Source: Nitrospira sp. (lineage in GTDB: Bacteria > Nitrospirota > Nitrospiria > Nitrospirales > Nitrospiraceae). From it: a stretch of DNA of 64,000 nt. The stretch spans positions 1-64,000 of the forward strand of contig VOPR01000033.1 in the NCBI GenBank assembly GCA_009594995.1, given 5' to 3'. The translations under genes and the position numbers were made by a program. Shown piece after piece: positions 16,163 through 24,915 of this stretch (its first letter is position 1; each line of letters opens with the position of its first letter). Under the pieces are notes generated by a model, which saw only the letters and a list, made by a program, of their open reading frames with translations, did no database searches and was not told the DNA's origin.

Positions 16163-19100
16163 ATGACCGACCAACACACGCCTCGCATAGCCAATCGCCT
16201 CGCTCACGAAACCAGTCCCTATCTGTTACAGCATGCCTACAATCCCGTGGATTGGTATCCCTGGGGACCGGAGGCGTTGGCGCAGGCCACGAAACTGAAG
16301 CGTCCGATTCTCCTCTCGATCGGCTATTCCTCCTGCCACTGGTGTCATGTTATGGAGCGGGAATCGTTCGAGAACGACACGATCGCGGCGCTGATGAATC
16401 AACATTTCGTCTGCATCAAGGTCGACCGGGAAGAGCGGCCGGATCTCGACGAAATCTACATGCAGGCGACCTTGGCATTGAACCGCAATCAAGGCGGCTG
16501 GCCGATGACCGTGTTTCTCACGCCGGACCAGAAGCCGTTTTTTGCCGGCACCTATTTCCCTCCCACGGATCGCTACGGCCGCCCGGGCTTCCCGACTCTC
16601 CTGAAGAAGATCGCTGAGTATTGGGAGAAGGATCATGACGGGGTTGTGGCGCAAGCGGCCAACCTCACCGCGCGCCTCCAGGACGGCAGTCACGCCCCGT
16701 CGCCGACCACGGTCGGCGAGGCTGAACTAGACATGGCCGTGACCCAATTCGCCGAAGATTTTGATGCCAAACAAGGCGGATTCGGCGGCGCACCGAAATT
16801 CCCGCCTGCGACGGGGTTGTCGTTGCTACTTCACTGTTATCAGCGTACGAAAGATCCTCATACACTGACGATGGTGCGCACCACGTTGGATGGCATGGCG
16901 GCCGGTGGCATCTACGATCACATCGGCGGCGGCTTCGCGCGCTATTCCACCGACGAACGCTGGCTGGTGCCGCATTTTGAGAAGATGCTCTACGATAACT
17001 CGCTGTTGGCGCGTGTCTACGTCGAGGCCTATCAGGTGACAGGTGACGACAACTATCGCCGCGTGGCCTGCGAAACGCTGGACTATATCCTCAAGGAAAT
17101 GACCTCACCCGAAGGCGGGTTCTATTCCGCCACGGACGCCGATTCCGAGGGGGTCGAAGGGAAGTTCTTCGTGTGGACGCCGGAGGAAGTGCGCGCGGCG
17201 GTCGAGAGCGACGAGGATGCCCGGCGGTTCTGCGCCTATTACGATGTGACCCCGGCCGGCAACTGGGAACACAAGAATGTGCTGCACACGCCTCAAAGCG
17301 TCGAGGTGGTTGCCAAAGCACTCGGGATTACCGCCGACGAATTGCGGCAGACCATTACCAGACTCAAGCCGAAGCTCTACGCGGTGCGCGCGAAACGAAT
17401 TCCGCCCGGACTCGACGACAAGGTCATTACGGCTTGGAACGGAATGATGATCAGCGCCATGGCGGAAGCGGGGCGCGTGTTCACCATCCCGCGCTATTGC
17501 GCGGCAGCCGAACGGGCCTGTGATTTTCTGCTGACTACCCTCTCCAAGCCAGATGGCCGGCTTCTGCGAACCTACCGCGAAGGCAAGGCACATCTCGATG
17601 CCTATCTTGAGGACTACGCGTATTTTGCCGAAGGATTGATCGATACCTATGAGGCAGGCGGCAAGGAAACTTACCTGCTGGCAGCGGTTCGCCTCGCCGA
17701 GCGGATGCTGGCGGATTTTGCCGACAGCGAGCATGGAGGATTCTTCACGACCGGCACGGGTCATGAGGCGTTGATCATGCGCAGTCGGGAAGGCCCTGAC
17801 GGGGCCACGCCGAGCGGCAATGCGGTGGCCGCTTCTGTGCTCGGGCGGCTTTCCTATCATTTCGGGCGGGAGGATTTCCGACAGGCTGCGGCCGCGGCTG
17901 TTCGAGCCTATGGCCGTCAGATCGCCCGCTACCCGCGGGCGTTTGCGAAGAGTCTCATCGTCGTCGATCTCCTCACGAATGGTCCTATAGAGATCGCCTT
18001 GGTGGGGCTGCCGGGTGATTCGGGGACTGAGGCGTTGCGGGCCGCTGTGAATCGCACCTATCTCCCCAATCGTGTGCTGGCCTATCGTGAGGCGCACCAA
18101 GCCGAGACCGATCATCCGTTGTTGCAGGGCAAGACCTTGCTCGACGGCAAGCCGGCGTTGTACGTATGCCGGAATTTTACCTGCGGTCGGCCGATCACTG
18201 ATCCGGCGGATCTTCCTGCCCTGCTTGATCCCACGCTGAAAGCCACGGTCGCTCACGCGCCGGAACAGAAGGTATTGAGCGGAACCCGCTCTCCCGGCCA
18301 CGCAACCGTCCAGGGCACGGCAGCCTATGCTGCACGCAAGATTCACGACGCCACCGGTACAGGCTCGCTCGCGAACGGGTTTGTGCCTTTCGGCTCGACC
18401 GGTCTGACTGTGAGCCGGCTGGGTTTCGGAACCTATCGGGTCGGCATGCGCGAGGCTGAACATCGCGAGGCCTTCATGAAGGCGCTTCGCCTGGGCTGCA
18501 ATCTGATCGATACCTCGACCAACTACATGGATGGTGAAAGTGAGCAATTGGTTGGTTCGGTCCTGCAGGGATTGATGCGCGGGGGCGAGGTGACCCGCGA
18601 GGAAATCGTCGTGGTCTCAAAGATCGGGTACGTGCAGGGACAGAATCTGACGCAGGCCCAGGCGCGCGAAAAATCCGGCAAGCCCTATCCGGAGATGGTG
18701 AAATATGGCGACGACATTTGGCATTGCATCCATCCGGAGTTTCTCGCGGACCAACTGACGCTGTCGTTGGATCGGCTGGGATTGGCCACGCTTGATGTGT
18801 GCCTGCTCCACAATCCGGAGTACTTTCTTTCTCACGCCTTCAGGCTCGGCGGGAACGAGCCACGCGATCTCGCTGCGGTGCGCAATGAGTTCTATGCGCG
18901 CCTCCAACGTGCCTTTGAATATTGCGAAACGCAGGTGCAGGCAGGTCGGCTGCGTGGTTATGGTGTCTCGTCGAATACAGCCACGTCGATGCCGGACGAT
19001 TCCGGCGCCACCTCCCTCTCCCGGATGATCGATGCGGCGAAGATGGCGGCGACAAAGGTCGGAGCGAGGTCGCATCACTTTCAGGTCTTGCAGTGTCCCA

Positions 19101-19858
19101 TGAATCTCTACGAGTCCGGCGCAGTTTTGGTCCGGAACACCGGGGTCGACAACGGCAGGACGCTGTCGGAGGAAGCGATGCGCGAAGGCATCGCCTTGTT
19201 GGTCAATCGGCCGTTGAACGCGATGCCCTCGCTGAGAGGCGGCGTCGTGCGCCTGGCCGACGTGGCGGTGCAACCGCCGGAGGCCGAGTTCCAGGCGCAG
19301 CAGCAGAAGGTTGCGGCGTTGGAAGAGGAATATCGAAACAGCCTTGCGCCGGCCGTGGCACATAGCGGTCAGGGCATGCTCCCCGCCGACTTTTTTCGAT
19401 GGGCCGACGAACTGAATCGGATCCGGACCCAAGTGCAGGGCTTGGAGCATTGGGAACAGATCGAACAACAGATGATCGCGCCGCACGTGAATCAAGTGCT
19501 GCGGGCGCTGGCCGAAGCCTTTACGGGAACGGTGGCGGAGCAGTGGGAAGCCTGGCGCGACCGGTATGTGCCCGAACTGCTGGCGCTTCTGAGAACGCTT
19601 CATCGGGAAGCGTCGGAGAAAAGTCGTCTGCGTGCCGAGGAGCTCCATCGAACCATCAACCCGCTGCTGCCGGACCAAAGGCGCAACGCGACGTTGTCGC
19701 AGAAGGCACTGTGGGTTCTCGCCAGTACGCCCGGTGTGACGTCGGTGCTGAACGGGATGCGCTCGCCTGCCTATGTGGAAGACGCGTTACAGATCCTGCG
19801 CTGGGAGCCGTTACGTGATCCGCGACGGATCTACGACGCCTGTGCCGGAAAGAAGTAA
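16163..19858 (+). CDS. DUF255/YyaL-type thioredoxin-fold protein fused to an aldo/keto reductase
   Basis: A single uninterrupted frame of 1231 residues. Residues 1 to about 690 are a complete DUF255 (YyaL/SPATA20) protein: a thioredoxin-fold start with [20 protein letters not shown] and the CHWC pair at Cys58/Cys61, then an alpha/alpha-barrel resembling sugar epimerases ([20 protein letters not shown]). After a short linker, residues about 740-1225 form an aldo/keto reductase with a plausible catalytic tetrad: Asp783, Tyr788, Lys820 and His883. A helical insertion (about 1050-1170) interrupts the barrel before the closing [14 protein letters not shown] strand. Both parts normally occur as separate proteins. 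No ribosome site precedes the ATG clearly. The substrate is unknown. Confidence 0.88.
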   Translation: MTDQHTPRIANRLAHETSPYLLQHAYNPVDWYPWGPEALAQATKLKRPILLSIGYSSCHWCHVMERESFENDTIAALMNQHFVCIKVDREERPDLDEIYMQATLALNRNQGGWPMTVFLTPDQKPFFAGTYFPPTDRYGRPGFPTLLKKIAEYWEKDHDGVVAQAANLTARLQDGSHAPSPTTVGEAELDMAVTQFAEDFDAKQGGFGGAPKFPPATGLSLLLHCYQRTKDPHTLTMVRTTLDGMAAGGIYDHIGGGFARYSTDERWLVPHFEKMLYDNSLLARVYVEAYQVTGDDNYRRVACETLDYILKEMTSPEGGFYSATDADSEGVEGKFFVWTPEEVRAAVESDEDARRFCAYYDVTPAGNWEHKNVLHTPQSVEVVAKALGITADELRQTITRLKPKLYAVRAKRIPPGLDDKVITAWNGMMISAMAEAGRVFTIPRYCAAAERACDFLLTTLSKPDGRLLRTYREGKAHLDAYLEDYAYFAEGLIDTYEAGGKETYLLAAVRLAERMLADFADSEHGGFFTTGTGHEALIMRSREGPDGATPSGNAVAASVLGRLSYHFGREDFRQAAAAAVRAYGRQIARYPRAFAKSLIVVDLLTNGPIEIALVGLPGDSGTEALRAAVNRTYLPNRVLAYREAHQAETDHPLLQGKTLLDGKPALYVCRNFTCGRPITDPADLPALLDPTLKATVAHAPEQKVLSGTRSPGHATVQGTAAYAARKIHDATGTGSLANGFVPFGSTGLTVSRLGFGTYRVGMREAEHREAFMKALRLGCNLIDTSTNYMDGESEQLVGSVLQGLMRGGEVTREEIVVVSKIGYVQGQNLTQAQAREKSGKPYPEMVKYGDDIWHCIHPEFLADQLTLSLDRLGLATLDVCLLHNPEYFLSHAFRLGGNEPRDLAAVRNEFYARLQRAFEYCETQVQAGRLRGYGVSSNTATSMPDDSGATSLSRMIDAAKMAATKVGARSHHFQVLQCPMNLYESGAVLVRNTGVDNGRTLSEEAMREGIALLVNRPLNAMPSLRGGVVRLADVAVQPPEAEFQAQQQKVAALEEEYRNSLAPAVAHSGQGMLPADFFRWADELNRIRTQVQGLEHWEQIEQQMIAPHVNQVLRALAEAFTGTVAEQWEAWRDRYVPELLALLRTLHREASEKSRLRAEELHRTINPLLPDQRRNATLSQKALWVLASTPGVTSVLNGMRSPAYVEDALQILRWEPLRDPRRIYDACAGKK

Positions 19859-19932
19859 CTTGCCACGTTCGCACGTTTTGATTATTCTGTGCCTCATTCA
19901 ATCCACGAATTCACTTTCCGCCGGAGGTGTTC

Positions 19933-20508
19933 ATGATACGTTTGCGCCCGTTTGTCTTACTCGGACTGTTGGCCGTCGTCGCGCCCTTGTTTCTTGACGG
20001 CTGCGCGAGCAAGTCGGGAACCAGCGGAGGAGCGACCGTGACCCCTCCCAAGCCCCGTGTCGAAGAGAAAATTGCCGCGGCTCCGGTGCAGGAAATTCCG
20101 CCGCCGCCGGAAGCGGCACCGGTGCCTCTGCGTTCGGTGGAAATGGCTGCGCGCAATGCGACGGGAGAACAGAATATTCCCTTCCCGGACGTGTTGTTTG
20201 ACTTCGATCAATACGTCCTGCGTGATGACGCCCTCAACGCCGTCGAAGCCAATGCCAAACGTTTGAAGGACAATCGCGTCACCAAGGTGCTGCTGGAAGG
20301 CCGTTGCGATGAAATCGGCACCTCCGAGTACAATCTGGTGCTGGGTGAACGGCGCGCGCTTTCTGTGAAGCGTTACTTGGAGTCATTGGGTATGAGCCAA
20401 GTGCAGGTGGATGTGACGAGTTACGGGAAGGACCGTCCGCTCTGTTTGCAGCACAACCCGGTCTGTTGGCAAAAAAATCGCAGTGTGCACTTCGTCGTGA
20501 AAGAGTAA
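19933..20508 (+). CDS. pal: Peptidoglycan-associated lipoprotein (Pal), OmpA domain
   Basis: Outer-membrane lipoprotein that binds peptidoglycan and takes part in the Tol-Pal envelope system. The protein is 191 residues. A lipoprotein signal ends in the lipobox LDGC (about residue 24), then a Pro-rich linker, then the OmpA-like domain (about residues 80-190). That domain contains VLFDFDQYVLRDDALNAVE, LEGRCDEIGTSEYNLVLGE and RRALSVKRYLESLG, the peptidoglycan-contact motifs. The last part has two cysteines (PLCLQHNPVCWQ), an unusual detail that could form a disulfide. GGAGG lies 5 bp before the ATG. No tolA/tolB is adjacent. Confidence 0.9.
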   Translation: MIRLRPFVLLGLLAVVAPLFLDGCASKSGTSGGATVTPPKPRVEEKIAAAPVQEIPPPPEAAPVPLRSVEMAARNATGEQNIPFPDVLFDFDQYVLRDDALNAVEANAKRLKDNRVTKVLLEGRCDEIGTSEYNLVLGERRALSVKRYLESLGMSQVQVDVTSYGKDRPLCLQHNPVCWQKNRSVHFVVKE

Positions 20509-20534
20509 TTTCTTCCCATCGTGTTTCGTCGACA

Positions 20535-20563
20535 GCGGCATGGGCGGTTCTCGTCCATGCCGC
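20535..20563 (+). terminator. Hairpin downstream of pal
   Basis: GCGGCATGG (20535-20543) and CCATGCCGC (20555-20563) form a perfect 9-bp stem, followed by GTGGTTTCTTC, a weak U-tract. Likely the pal terminator. Confidence 0.6.
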
Positions 20564-20600
20564 GTGGTTTCTTCATCCCCCTCAGATCCGACCGCTTACG

Positions 20601-20626
20601 TAACACACAATTTACGTCCACCTAAC
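20601..20626 (+). promoter_or_regulatory. Pho-box-like triple direct repeat upstream of the CBS gene
   Basis: TAAC (20601), TTAC (20612) and TAAC (20623) recur at exactly 11 bp, the helical spacing of PhoB/PhoP half-sites. Same pattern as at five other promoters in this island. It lies 96 bp upstream of the start codon. Confidence 0.55.
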
Positions 20627-20651
20627 CTTCCTGGAATCTATCCGGGCTATG

Positions 20652-20713
20652 CTCCCTGTTAGAGCATCGGCATGGTGAGTGCCACCAACCGGTGAAACAC
20701 ATTCAACAGGGAG
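20652..20713 (+). promoter_or_regulatory. 5'UTR hairpin that could mask the ribosome site of the CBS gene
   Basis: CTCCCTGTT (20652-20660) is a perfect reverse complement of AACAGGGAG (20705-20713). The right arm includes most of the GGGAGG ribosome site of the following gene. A nested GGTG/CACC stem lies between the arms. Translational control is inferred. Confidence 0.45.
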
Positions 20714-20721
20714 GATATCCT

Positions 20722-21105
20722 ATGGTGACAGTGAGTGAGCTCATGACGAAGAAGCTGGTGACGGTTCCGGCTGGCACGTCTGCGGCGGACGCCGCCAGAG
20801 TCATGAACGAGCGCCATGTCGGCAGCGTGTTTATCGAGCAGAACGACCGGGTGGTCGGCATCGTGACCGAGTCCGATATCGTGCGAAAGGTCGTGGGCGA
20901 AAACAAGCCGGTGCATTTCGTTCCGGTCGAATCCATCATGAGCAGCCCCGTCATCAGCCTGGACGAGCGCCGTTCGATCACAGAAGCGGCCGACCTCATG
21001 CAACATCACCATACGCGCCATCTTGGTGTCCTGAAGAGCGGCGCGATCGTCGGGGTGCTGTCGGTGCGAGACCTGTTGCAGCCCGTCTCGGTGGATGAGT
21101 TCTAG
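20722..21105 (+). CDS. CBS-pair domain protein
   Basis: A 127-residue cytoplasmic protein made only of two CBS motifs: VSELMTKKLVTVPAGTSAAD with HVGSVFIEQNDRVVGIVTES, and VESIMSSPVISLDERRSITE with HTRHLGVLKSGAIVGVLSVR. Such stand-alone pairs bind adenine nucleotides and act as energy or ligand sensors. The start at 20722 follows GGGAGG. It precedes the solitary pstS on the same strand but has its own Pho-box-like promoter region, so it is probably part of the phosphate response. Target unknown. Confidence 0.88.
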   Translation: MVTVSELMTKKLVTVPAGTSAADAARVMNERHVGSVFIEQNDRVVGIVTESDIVRKVVGENKPVHFVPVESIMSSPVISLDERRSITEAADLMQHHHTRHLGVLKSGAIVGVLSVRDLLQPVSVDEF

Positions 21106-21169
21106 TCAGGAGGTGGCAGGTGTTTGTGCGGCGTTCACACCTCCATTCCGTGGGGACGATGGCAGTATT

Positions 21170-21184
21170 TAACACACCCGTAAC
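21170..21184 (+). promoter_or_regulatory. Pho-box-like direct repeat upstream of the solitary pstS
   Basis: TAAC at 21170 and 21181, 11 bp apart, within TTTAACACACCCGTAACATA. The two 11-mers match at 8 of 11 positions. It lies about 85 bp upstream of the pstS start. Confidence 0.6.
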
Positions 21185-21268
21185 ATACCAGTGATGCACC
21201 AGCAATCATCGGTCCGTAGGATGGGCTGAGTAAGCAACGAGACCACTACTCTACCGGAGGAAATGAGC

Positions 21269-22387
21269 ATGTTGAGTCAGGGACAGAGGCAAGGATGGAG
21301 ACGGCGGACAGTCGTTGTGGGCCTGGCGGGGATGATAGCTTCCACCGGTTCCTTGGCCATGCTGCCGATGCAGATCGCGCAGGCCGAGAATGCAGGGCCG
21401 ACGGCGAGCCTGGCCATTGAGGAAGGGTTGGTACAATACAACCCGCAGGCTCAAGTGGCAGGGAGTCTCCGCGTTCAAGGTTCCGATACCATGTCTCTTC
21501 TCTTGAGTCGGCTTGCCGGAGAGTTTCAGCGGCGTCAGCCGAACGTGTCGATCAATGTGAGCGGCGGAGGATCGACAAAGGCGGTAAATGAGTTCATTCA
21601 ACCAGCCGCCAAATTGAGCGGGAAAATTACCCTCAAAGAAGAACGGCCGACCTATGTATCTCTGGTGGCCTCCTCACGTGAATTGCTTGATACGGAAGTC
21701 AAACAATTTGTCGCACAGCATGGATATGAACCGACCGCCATTCCCGTGGCGATCGATGCCGTGGCGCTCTACGTCCATCGTGATAACCCCATCCAGGGCC
21801 TGACGCTCGACCAAGTAGACGCCATGTTTTCAACCACCCACAACCGCGGATTGAAAATGAACCTGTCGCAGTGGGGTGCGCTGGGTCTTCAAGAAGGTTG
21901 GGAAAAAGCTCCTGTCAGACTGTATGGCCGCGATCGACGATCCGGAACGCGGGCGTTTTTCCAGGAACATTGTTTGGCCGGCGGTGAGTTCGCGCCGACG
22001 CTTCGCGAGGAGCCGGGCGCCGCTTCGGTGATCCTCGACCTGACGCGTGATCAATTGGGTATCGGGTACAGTGGACTCGGTCTGGAGACTTCGAATGTGC
22101 GCATCGTTCCGCTCGCTGAGAATCAGGGCATGCCGTTTGTCGCACCCACGGCGGCAACTGTCGCGGATCAAACCTACCCCCTTCGCCGGATGCTCTATCT
22201 CTACGTCGACAAGTCTCCGAATAGTCCCCTTGCACCCGCCGCACAAGAATTCCTGACGTTCGTGACGAGTCGTGAAGGGCAGGAAGCCGTGATGAAGGCT
22301 GGGTTTTTCCCTCTCCCAATGAACCAGGTGAAGAAAAACTTTCTGGCACTCGGCCTCACCGGTCAAAATGCTTCGCTCACAAACTGA
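21269..22387 (+). CDS. pstS: Phosphate-binding periplasmic protein PstS, solitary paralogue
   Basis: Periplasmic phosphate receptor for the Pst ABC importer. About 372 residues from ATG 21269, which has the right 8-bp spacing from GGAGG; the ATG at 21263 is only 2 bp away from it. There is a signal peptide with a leading twin-arginine-like RRR stretch (WRRRTVVVGLAGM), a possible Tat feature. The binding fold shows LRVQGSDTMSLLLSRLAGEF, SGGGSTKAV, VAIDAVALYVHRDNP and YGRDRRSGTRAFFQEHCL. It has no permease genes beside it, unlike the second pstS at 29460, so it may serve the same PstCAB or give a different affinity. Confidence 0.9.
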   Translation: MLSQGQRQGWRRRTVVVGLAGMIASTGSLAMLPMQIAQAENAGPTASLAIEEGLVQYNPQAQVAGSLRVQGSDTMSLLLSRLAGEFQRRQPNVSINVSGGGSTKAVNEFIQPAAKLSGKITLKEERPTYVSLVASSRELLDTEVKQFVAQHGYEPTAIPVAIDAVALYVHRDNPIQGLTLDQVDAMFSTTHNRGLKMNLSQWGALGLQEGWEKAPVRLYGRDRRSGTRAFFQEHCLAGGEFAPTLREEPGAASVILDLTRDQLGIGYSGLGLETSNVRIVPLAENQGMPFVAPTAATVADQTYPLRRMLYLYVDKSPNSPLAPAAQEFLTFVTSREGQEAVMKAGFFPLPMNQVKKNFLALGLTGQNASLTN

Positions 22388-22408
22388 GCTGCATTCTTAA
22401 AGTCTTTG

Positions 22409-22452
22409 CTGCCGCAGGTCATCGAGGTGACTCAGCCTGATGCCTGCGGCAG
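22409..22452 (+). terminator. Hairpin downstream of the solitary pstS
   Basis: CTGCCGCAGG (22409-22418) and CCTGCGGCAG (22443-22452) form a perfect 10-bp stem 21 bp after the stop codon. Only a short T-rich tail (TTCTGTTG) follows. Confidence 0.55.
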
Positions 22453-23006
22453 TTCTGTTGCATCCCTTCGAATTTTGACGAACCACCTCCGCCGGTGTAG
22501 CCATCCCAAGTATTCCTGATCTTCCTTGAGCCTGCGACCGTATAACATGTCGCCCGTTCGTGAGCGGCTCCGGTTTCGTGCTGATTACGACAGCTCTCAA
22601 TCCGTCTGACGGATAAGCTGGAGAAGCATCGCCGCCTCACCTTTTTGTCTGAAGCGAGCGTCCATGCCTCTCTCCTCGATGTTTACGAAGCTGGACGCTT
22701 GCCAGGAAACGGTCGCAATACAGGCCGAAAAAGGGGAAATCACAGCAGCGCGAGCAGATGCTGCTGACGGTGCGCAGTATAATTTCCGCGCCGAGTAAAA
22801 TTGGATGGGTTCTGAGAGCGACTGCCTTCGGGCAGGCACGACATGGAGTTTGGGACGGGGCTCTCTGATAGATCAGGCGGGAGAACTCACGCCTTAGACG
22901 GCCTTTCTCCTCACCGCGATCGCTAGAACGCTCAGGTGTTACGTCTAAGCACTAGACGCGTATTAGCGAACGCTGCGCCGGGACTTCACAGTCCTCGTGA
23001 GGCCGG
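22453..23006. other. About 550 bp without a protein gene; several small hairpins
   Basis: No convincing coding frame. A 22-codon minus-strand frame (22597-22665) has a GAGGAG site but nothing else. Hairpins include CTGCC-TTCG-GGCAG (22822-22835), CGTCTA/TAGACG near 22943-22959 and GGACT/AGTCC near 22980-22993. The cluster of stems in the last 180 bp could be a structured RNA or the joint 3' ends of the converging genes. Confidence 0.35.
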
Positions 23007-23975
23007 CTATTGTGCGGGAGAGCGGCGGGGAGTTTTGTTTTTTGACCGTGTTGAGTCGAGATCCTGCTGGAGTTTCAACAATTGATCCTGTAACGCCTGC
23101 ATCTGCTTATGTTGATCATTCAGGCGATCCCGAAGCTCCAGATTTGAGCTGGTGAGCTCCCGGACCTGAAGGCGGAGCTCATCGGCCTGATTCGGTGAAT
23201 GGTCTACTGCCCCCTCACTCTTCATCCCGGCTGCCGCCGAAGTTGTCGCGGGAGGCGGTGTTGATGATACTGCTCCCGGCGGCGTAGCGGGCCGATTTCG
23301 CAGGGCGATGACCTCCTTCGCGTTGAGCGAGAGGTGTACTTTTTCAAAATGGGCCCAGCGTGGTTCTTCCGCGTCAGGCACCGTGGCCGCTGTCGCCGGC
23401 GCCGCGACCCACAATTTCATTCCTTTCGTGTCCCGTAAATCCTTGAGATCTCCACCGGCCGTATCAGTTCCGGTGAAGGCCGAGTGATCCGTGAGCACCA
23501 CATGAAGGTATCGGCCACGCAGAAACAGTGCGCCGGTCGTGCGCTCCTCGCTGTAAGTCGAGTGCGATTTGGGCAAGGAGAAGAATACGCGCTGGGTGGG
23601 GCCTGCTTGTTGAAAGGCCTGTGCAATCGGTGCTGCGATACGGTGTAGCTCGGTGTCGGTGAAGACAGGAACCGGTCGGGGCTGTTCCAGGATGCCGACG
23701 AGGGTTCCGCTCCAGCCGCTGACCATCAACGAGCCGAGGAGTACCCGAACGTCCTCCGTCGTCAGCTGCGCCGGATGATTATTGTCTACCGGAGCAGGGC
23801 CTCGATGGACGGTAGGATCCGACTGGATTCCAATCTGGCTGTCCTGTTGGTCATACAGCACTTTTCCGCTCGATACGAGGGAGCAGGCGGAGGTCAGGCA
23901 CATGATTGCGAGAAGGCACAGGGTGCGGCGCAATCCCGTCCGAGGGGATGATGTGTCGCTGGAAATTAATTGCAT
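23007..23975 (-). CDS. Lipoprotein with C-terminal coiled coil, unknown (last gene of porin operon)
   Basis: A 322-residue predicted lipoprotein. The signal sequence ends in the lipobox TSAC (Cys about residue 31). The middle domain (about 70-230) is globular, with the strand-rich stretch ALFLRGRYLHVVLTDHSAF. A Pro/Ala/Thr-rich linker follows, then a coiled coil (about 270-315: LRLQVRELTSSNLELRDRLN). The tail is basic. The ATG at 23975 overlaps the end of the preceding lipoprotein gene by 10 bp and follows GGGGGA, so the two are translationally coupled. No family is recognised; an envelope scaffold role beside the porin is inference. Confidence 0.75.
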   Translation of the reverse strand: MQLISSDTSSPRTGLRRTLCLLAIMCLTSACSLVSSGKVLYDQQDSQIGIQSDPTVHRGPAPVDNNHPAQLTTEDVRVLLGSLMVSGWSGTLVGILEQPRPVPVFTDTELHRIAAPIAQAFQQAGPTQRVFFSLPKSHSTYSEERTTGALFLRGRYLHVVLTDHSAFTGTDTAGGDLKDLRDTKGMKLWVAAPATAATVPDAEEPRWAHFEKVHLSLNAKEVIALRNRPATPPGAVSSTPPPATTSAAAGMKSEGAVDHSPNQADELRLQVRELTSSNLELRDRLNDQHKQMQALQDQLLKLQQDLDSTRSKNKTPRRSPAQ

Positions 23976-24328
23976 GTGAACTGAATCCCCCACAGTCTGT
24001 TGCCTCCCATTTGCCCACGCCAGGCTCGATCTGCGGCGGGGCTCACCTTCGGTATTTCGCCTTCTTTCTGAACGTGTGATCCAGTGGGGCATTTACGGTT
24101 GATCAGATCCATGGCGTCGCGCCGCTGGTCTGATGTGAGGATATCGACTTCATTTTGAAACGGATACGTGACGAGTCCCCCCGTCGGGGTCTCGCGAACC
24201 AGCGTCACATCTCCTCCGCACGCGGTGCAGATCGACATCAGCAAGAGGGCGGCGGCGGCGTGAAACAGGCCGCTCCGCCCTCTTGCTGGCCAGGTCGCTG
24301 TAAAGGTTGTCAGCGGGATTCGGCGCAA
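23966..24328 (-). CDS. Small lipoprotein, unknown
   Basis: About 120 residues starting at TTG 24328, behind a strong GGAGGAG site inside the end of the slp-like gene. The frame overlaps that gene by 19 bp and the next by 10 bp. The signal contains LLLMSICTAC, a lipobox with Cys near residue 37. The mature part has two further cysteines (RKCPTG and QFTCN) that may pair. The TTG start with a perfect ribosome site is unusual but well supported; a later start is not. No family recognised. Confidence 0.7.
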   Translation of the reverse strand: MRRIPLTTFTATWPARGRSGLFHAAAALLLMSICTACGGDVTLVRETPTGGLVTYPFQNEVDILTSDQRRDAMDLINRKCPTGSHVQKEGEIPKVSPAADRAWRGQMGGNRLWGIQFTCN

Positions 24329-24849
24329 TAGGTCTCCTCCTCGAGTGGCTGATATCCTGCCCCAAAGTTCGGGAAATCAGCAATCTCTTTTCCCCCGGTA
24401 TTCCAAATGTGAAGACACTGGGCCGTGAGTGCCGGGAGACTCCGTTGACTGTCTTCGATGGCGACGACCGCGGAATTTTGCGTGGTGCCGATGGCGATGA
24501 CTCGATTTCCGGGCTGCAAATGGTTCGTGGGGACTTTGCCGTTGAAATAGACCAGGAATTCTCCCCTTCCCCGTTCCTTGTCGGTCGGACCATAAGCCGG
24601 GTGCTCAACGATCGGCAACTGCGTCAGGACCATGCTGACCAAGCCGTCCTTTTGTGGCGCCTGAAGGATACGGCCACCAAGCTGCACCTTCTTCCCCGCT
24701 TTGGCATTGGGGACCATGCGCCAGGCCGTAAAATCGAAATTCTGATCCACCCCGTCCAGTACTTGGGGTGAGAAGATTCGTTGTGGTCCGCATCCACTGA
24801 GCATGATGCTGATCAGTACGCCCGCGATCGCTCCTCTGTATCTCTTCAT
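24310..24849 (-). CDS. Slp-family outer-membrane lipoprotein
   Basis: A 179-residue lipoprotein. The signal MKRYRGAIAGVLISIMLSGC has a clear lipobox. The mature domain resembles the starvation-inducible Slp family: VQLGGRILQAPQKDGLVSMV, then RGRGEFLVYFNGKV and HLQPGNRVIAIGTT, an OB-like beta barrel. In E. coli Slp is induced by starvation and acid; here the gene follows a porin with a Pho-like promoter, which suggests phosphate starvation control. It starts 66 bp after the porin stop, on the same strand. Confidence 0.8.
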   Translation of the reverse strand: MKRYRGAIAGVLISIMLSGCGPQRIFSPQVLDGVDQNFDFTAWRMVPNAKAGKKVQLGGRILQAPQKDGLVSMVLTQLPIVEHPAYGPTDKERGRGEFLVYFNGKVPTNHLQPGNRVIAIGTTQNSAVVAIEDSQRSLPALTAQCLHIWNTGGKEIADFPNFGAGYQPLEEETYCAESR

Positions 24850-24915
24850 GGGATGCCTTTCTCTTCTCTCTAGCCCGGTTTGCTTAGACATTCATTGGCA
24901 CGCGCGTTCGCATCG

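Noticed and set aside
17105-18547. Minus-strand open frame of 480 codons in the DUF255/aldo-keto reductase gene
   Set aside because: The plus strand encodes a clear two-domain protein; this frame has no domain and is Arg/His-rich as shadows are.
21263-22387. Earlier ATG (21263) as the pstS start
   Set aside because: Only 2 bp separate it from GGAGG; the ATG at 21269 has the normal 8-bp spacing.
22597-22665. 22-codon minus-strand frame with a GAGGAG site
   Set aside because: Only the ribosome-site match supports it; no promoter, no hydrophobic or conserved pattern.
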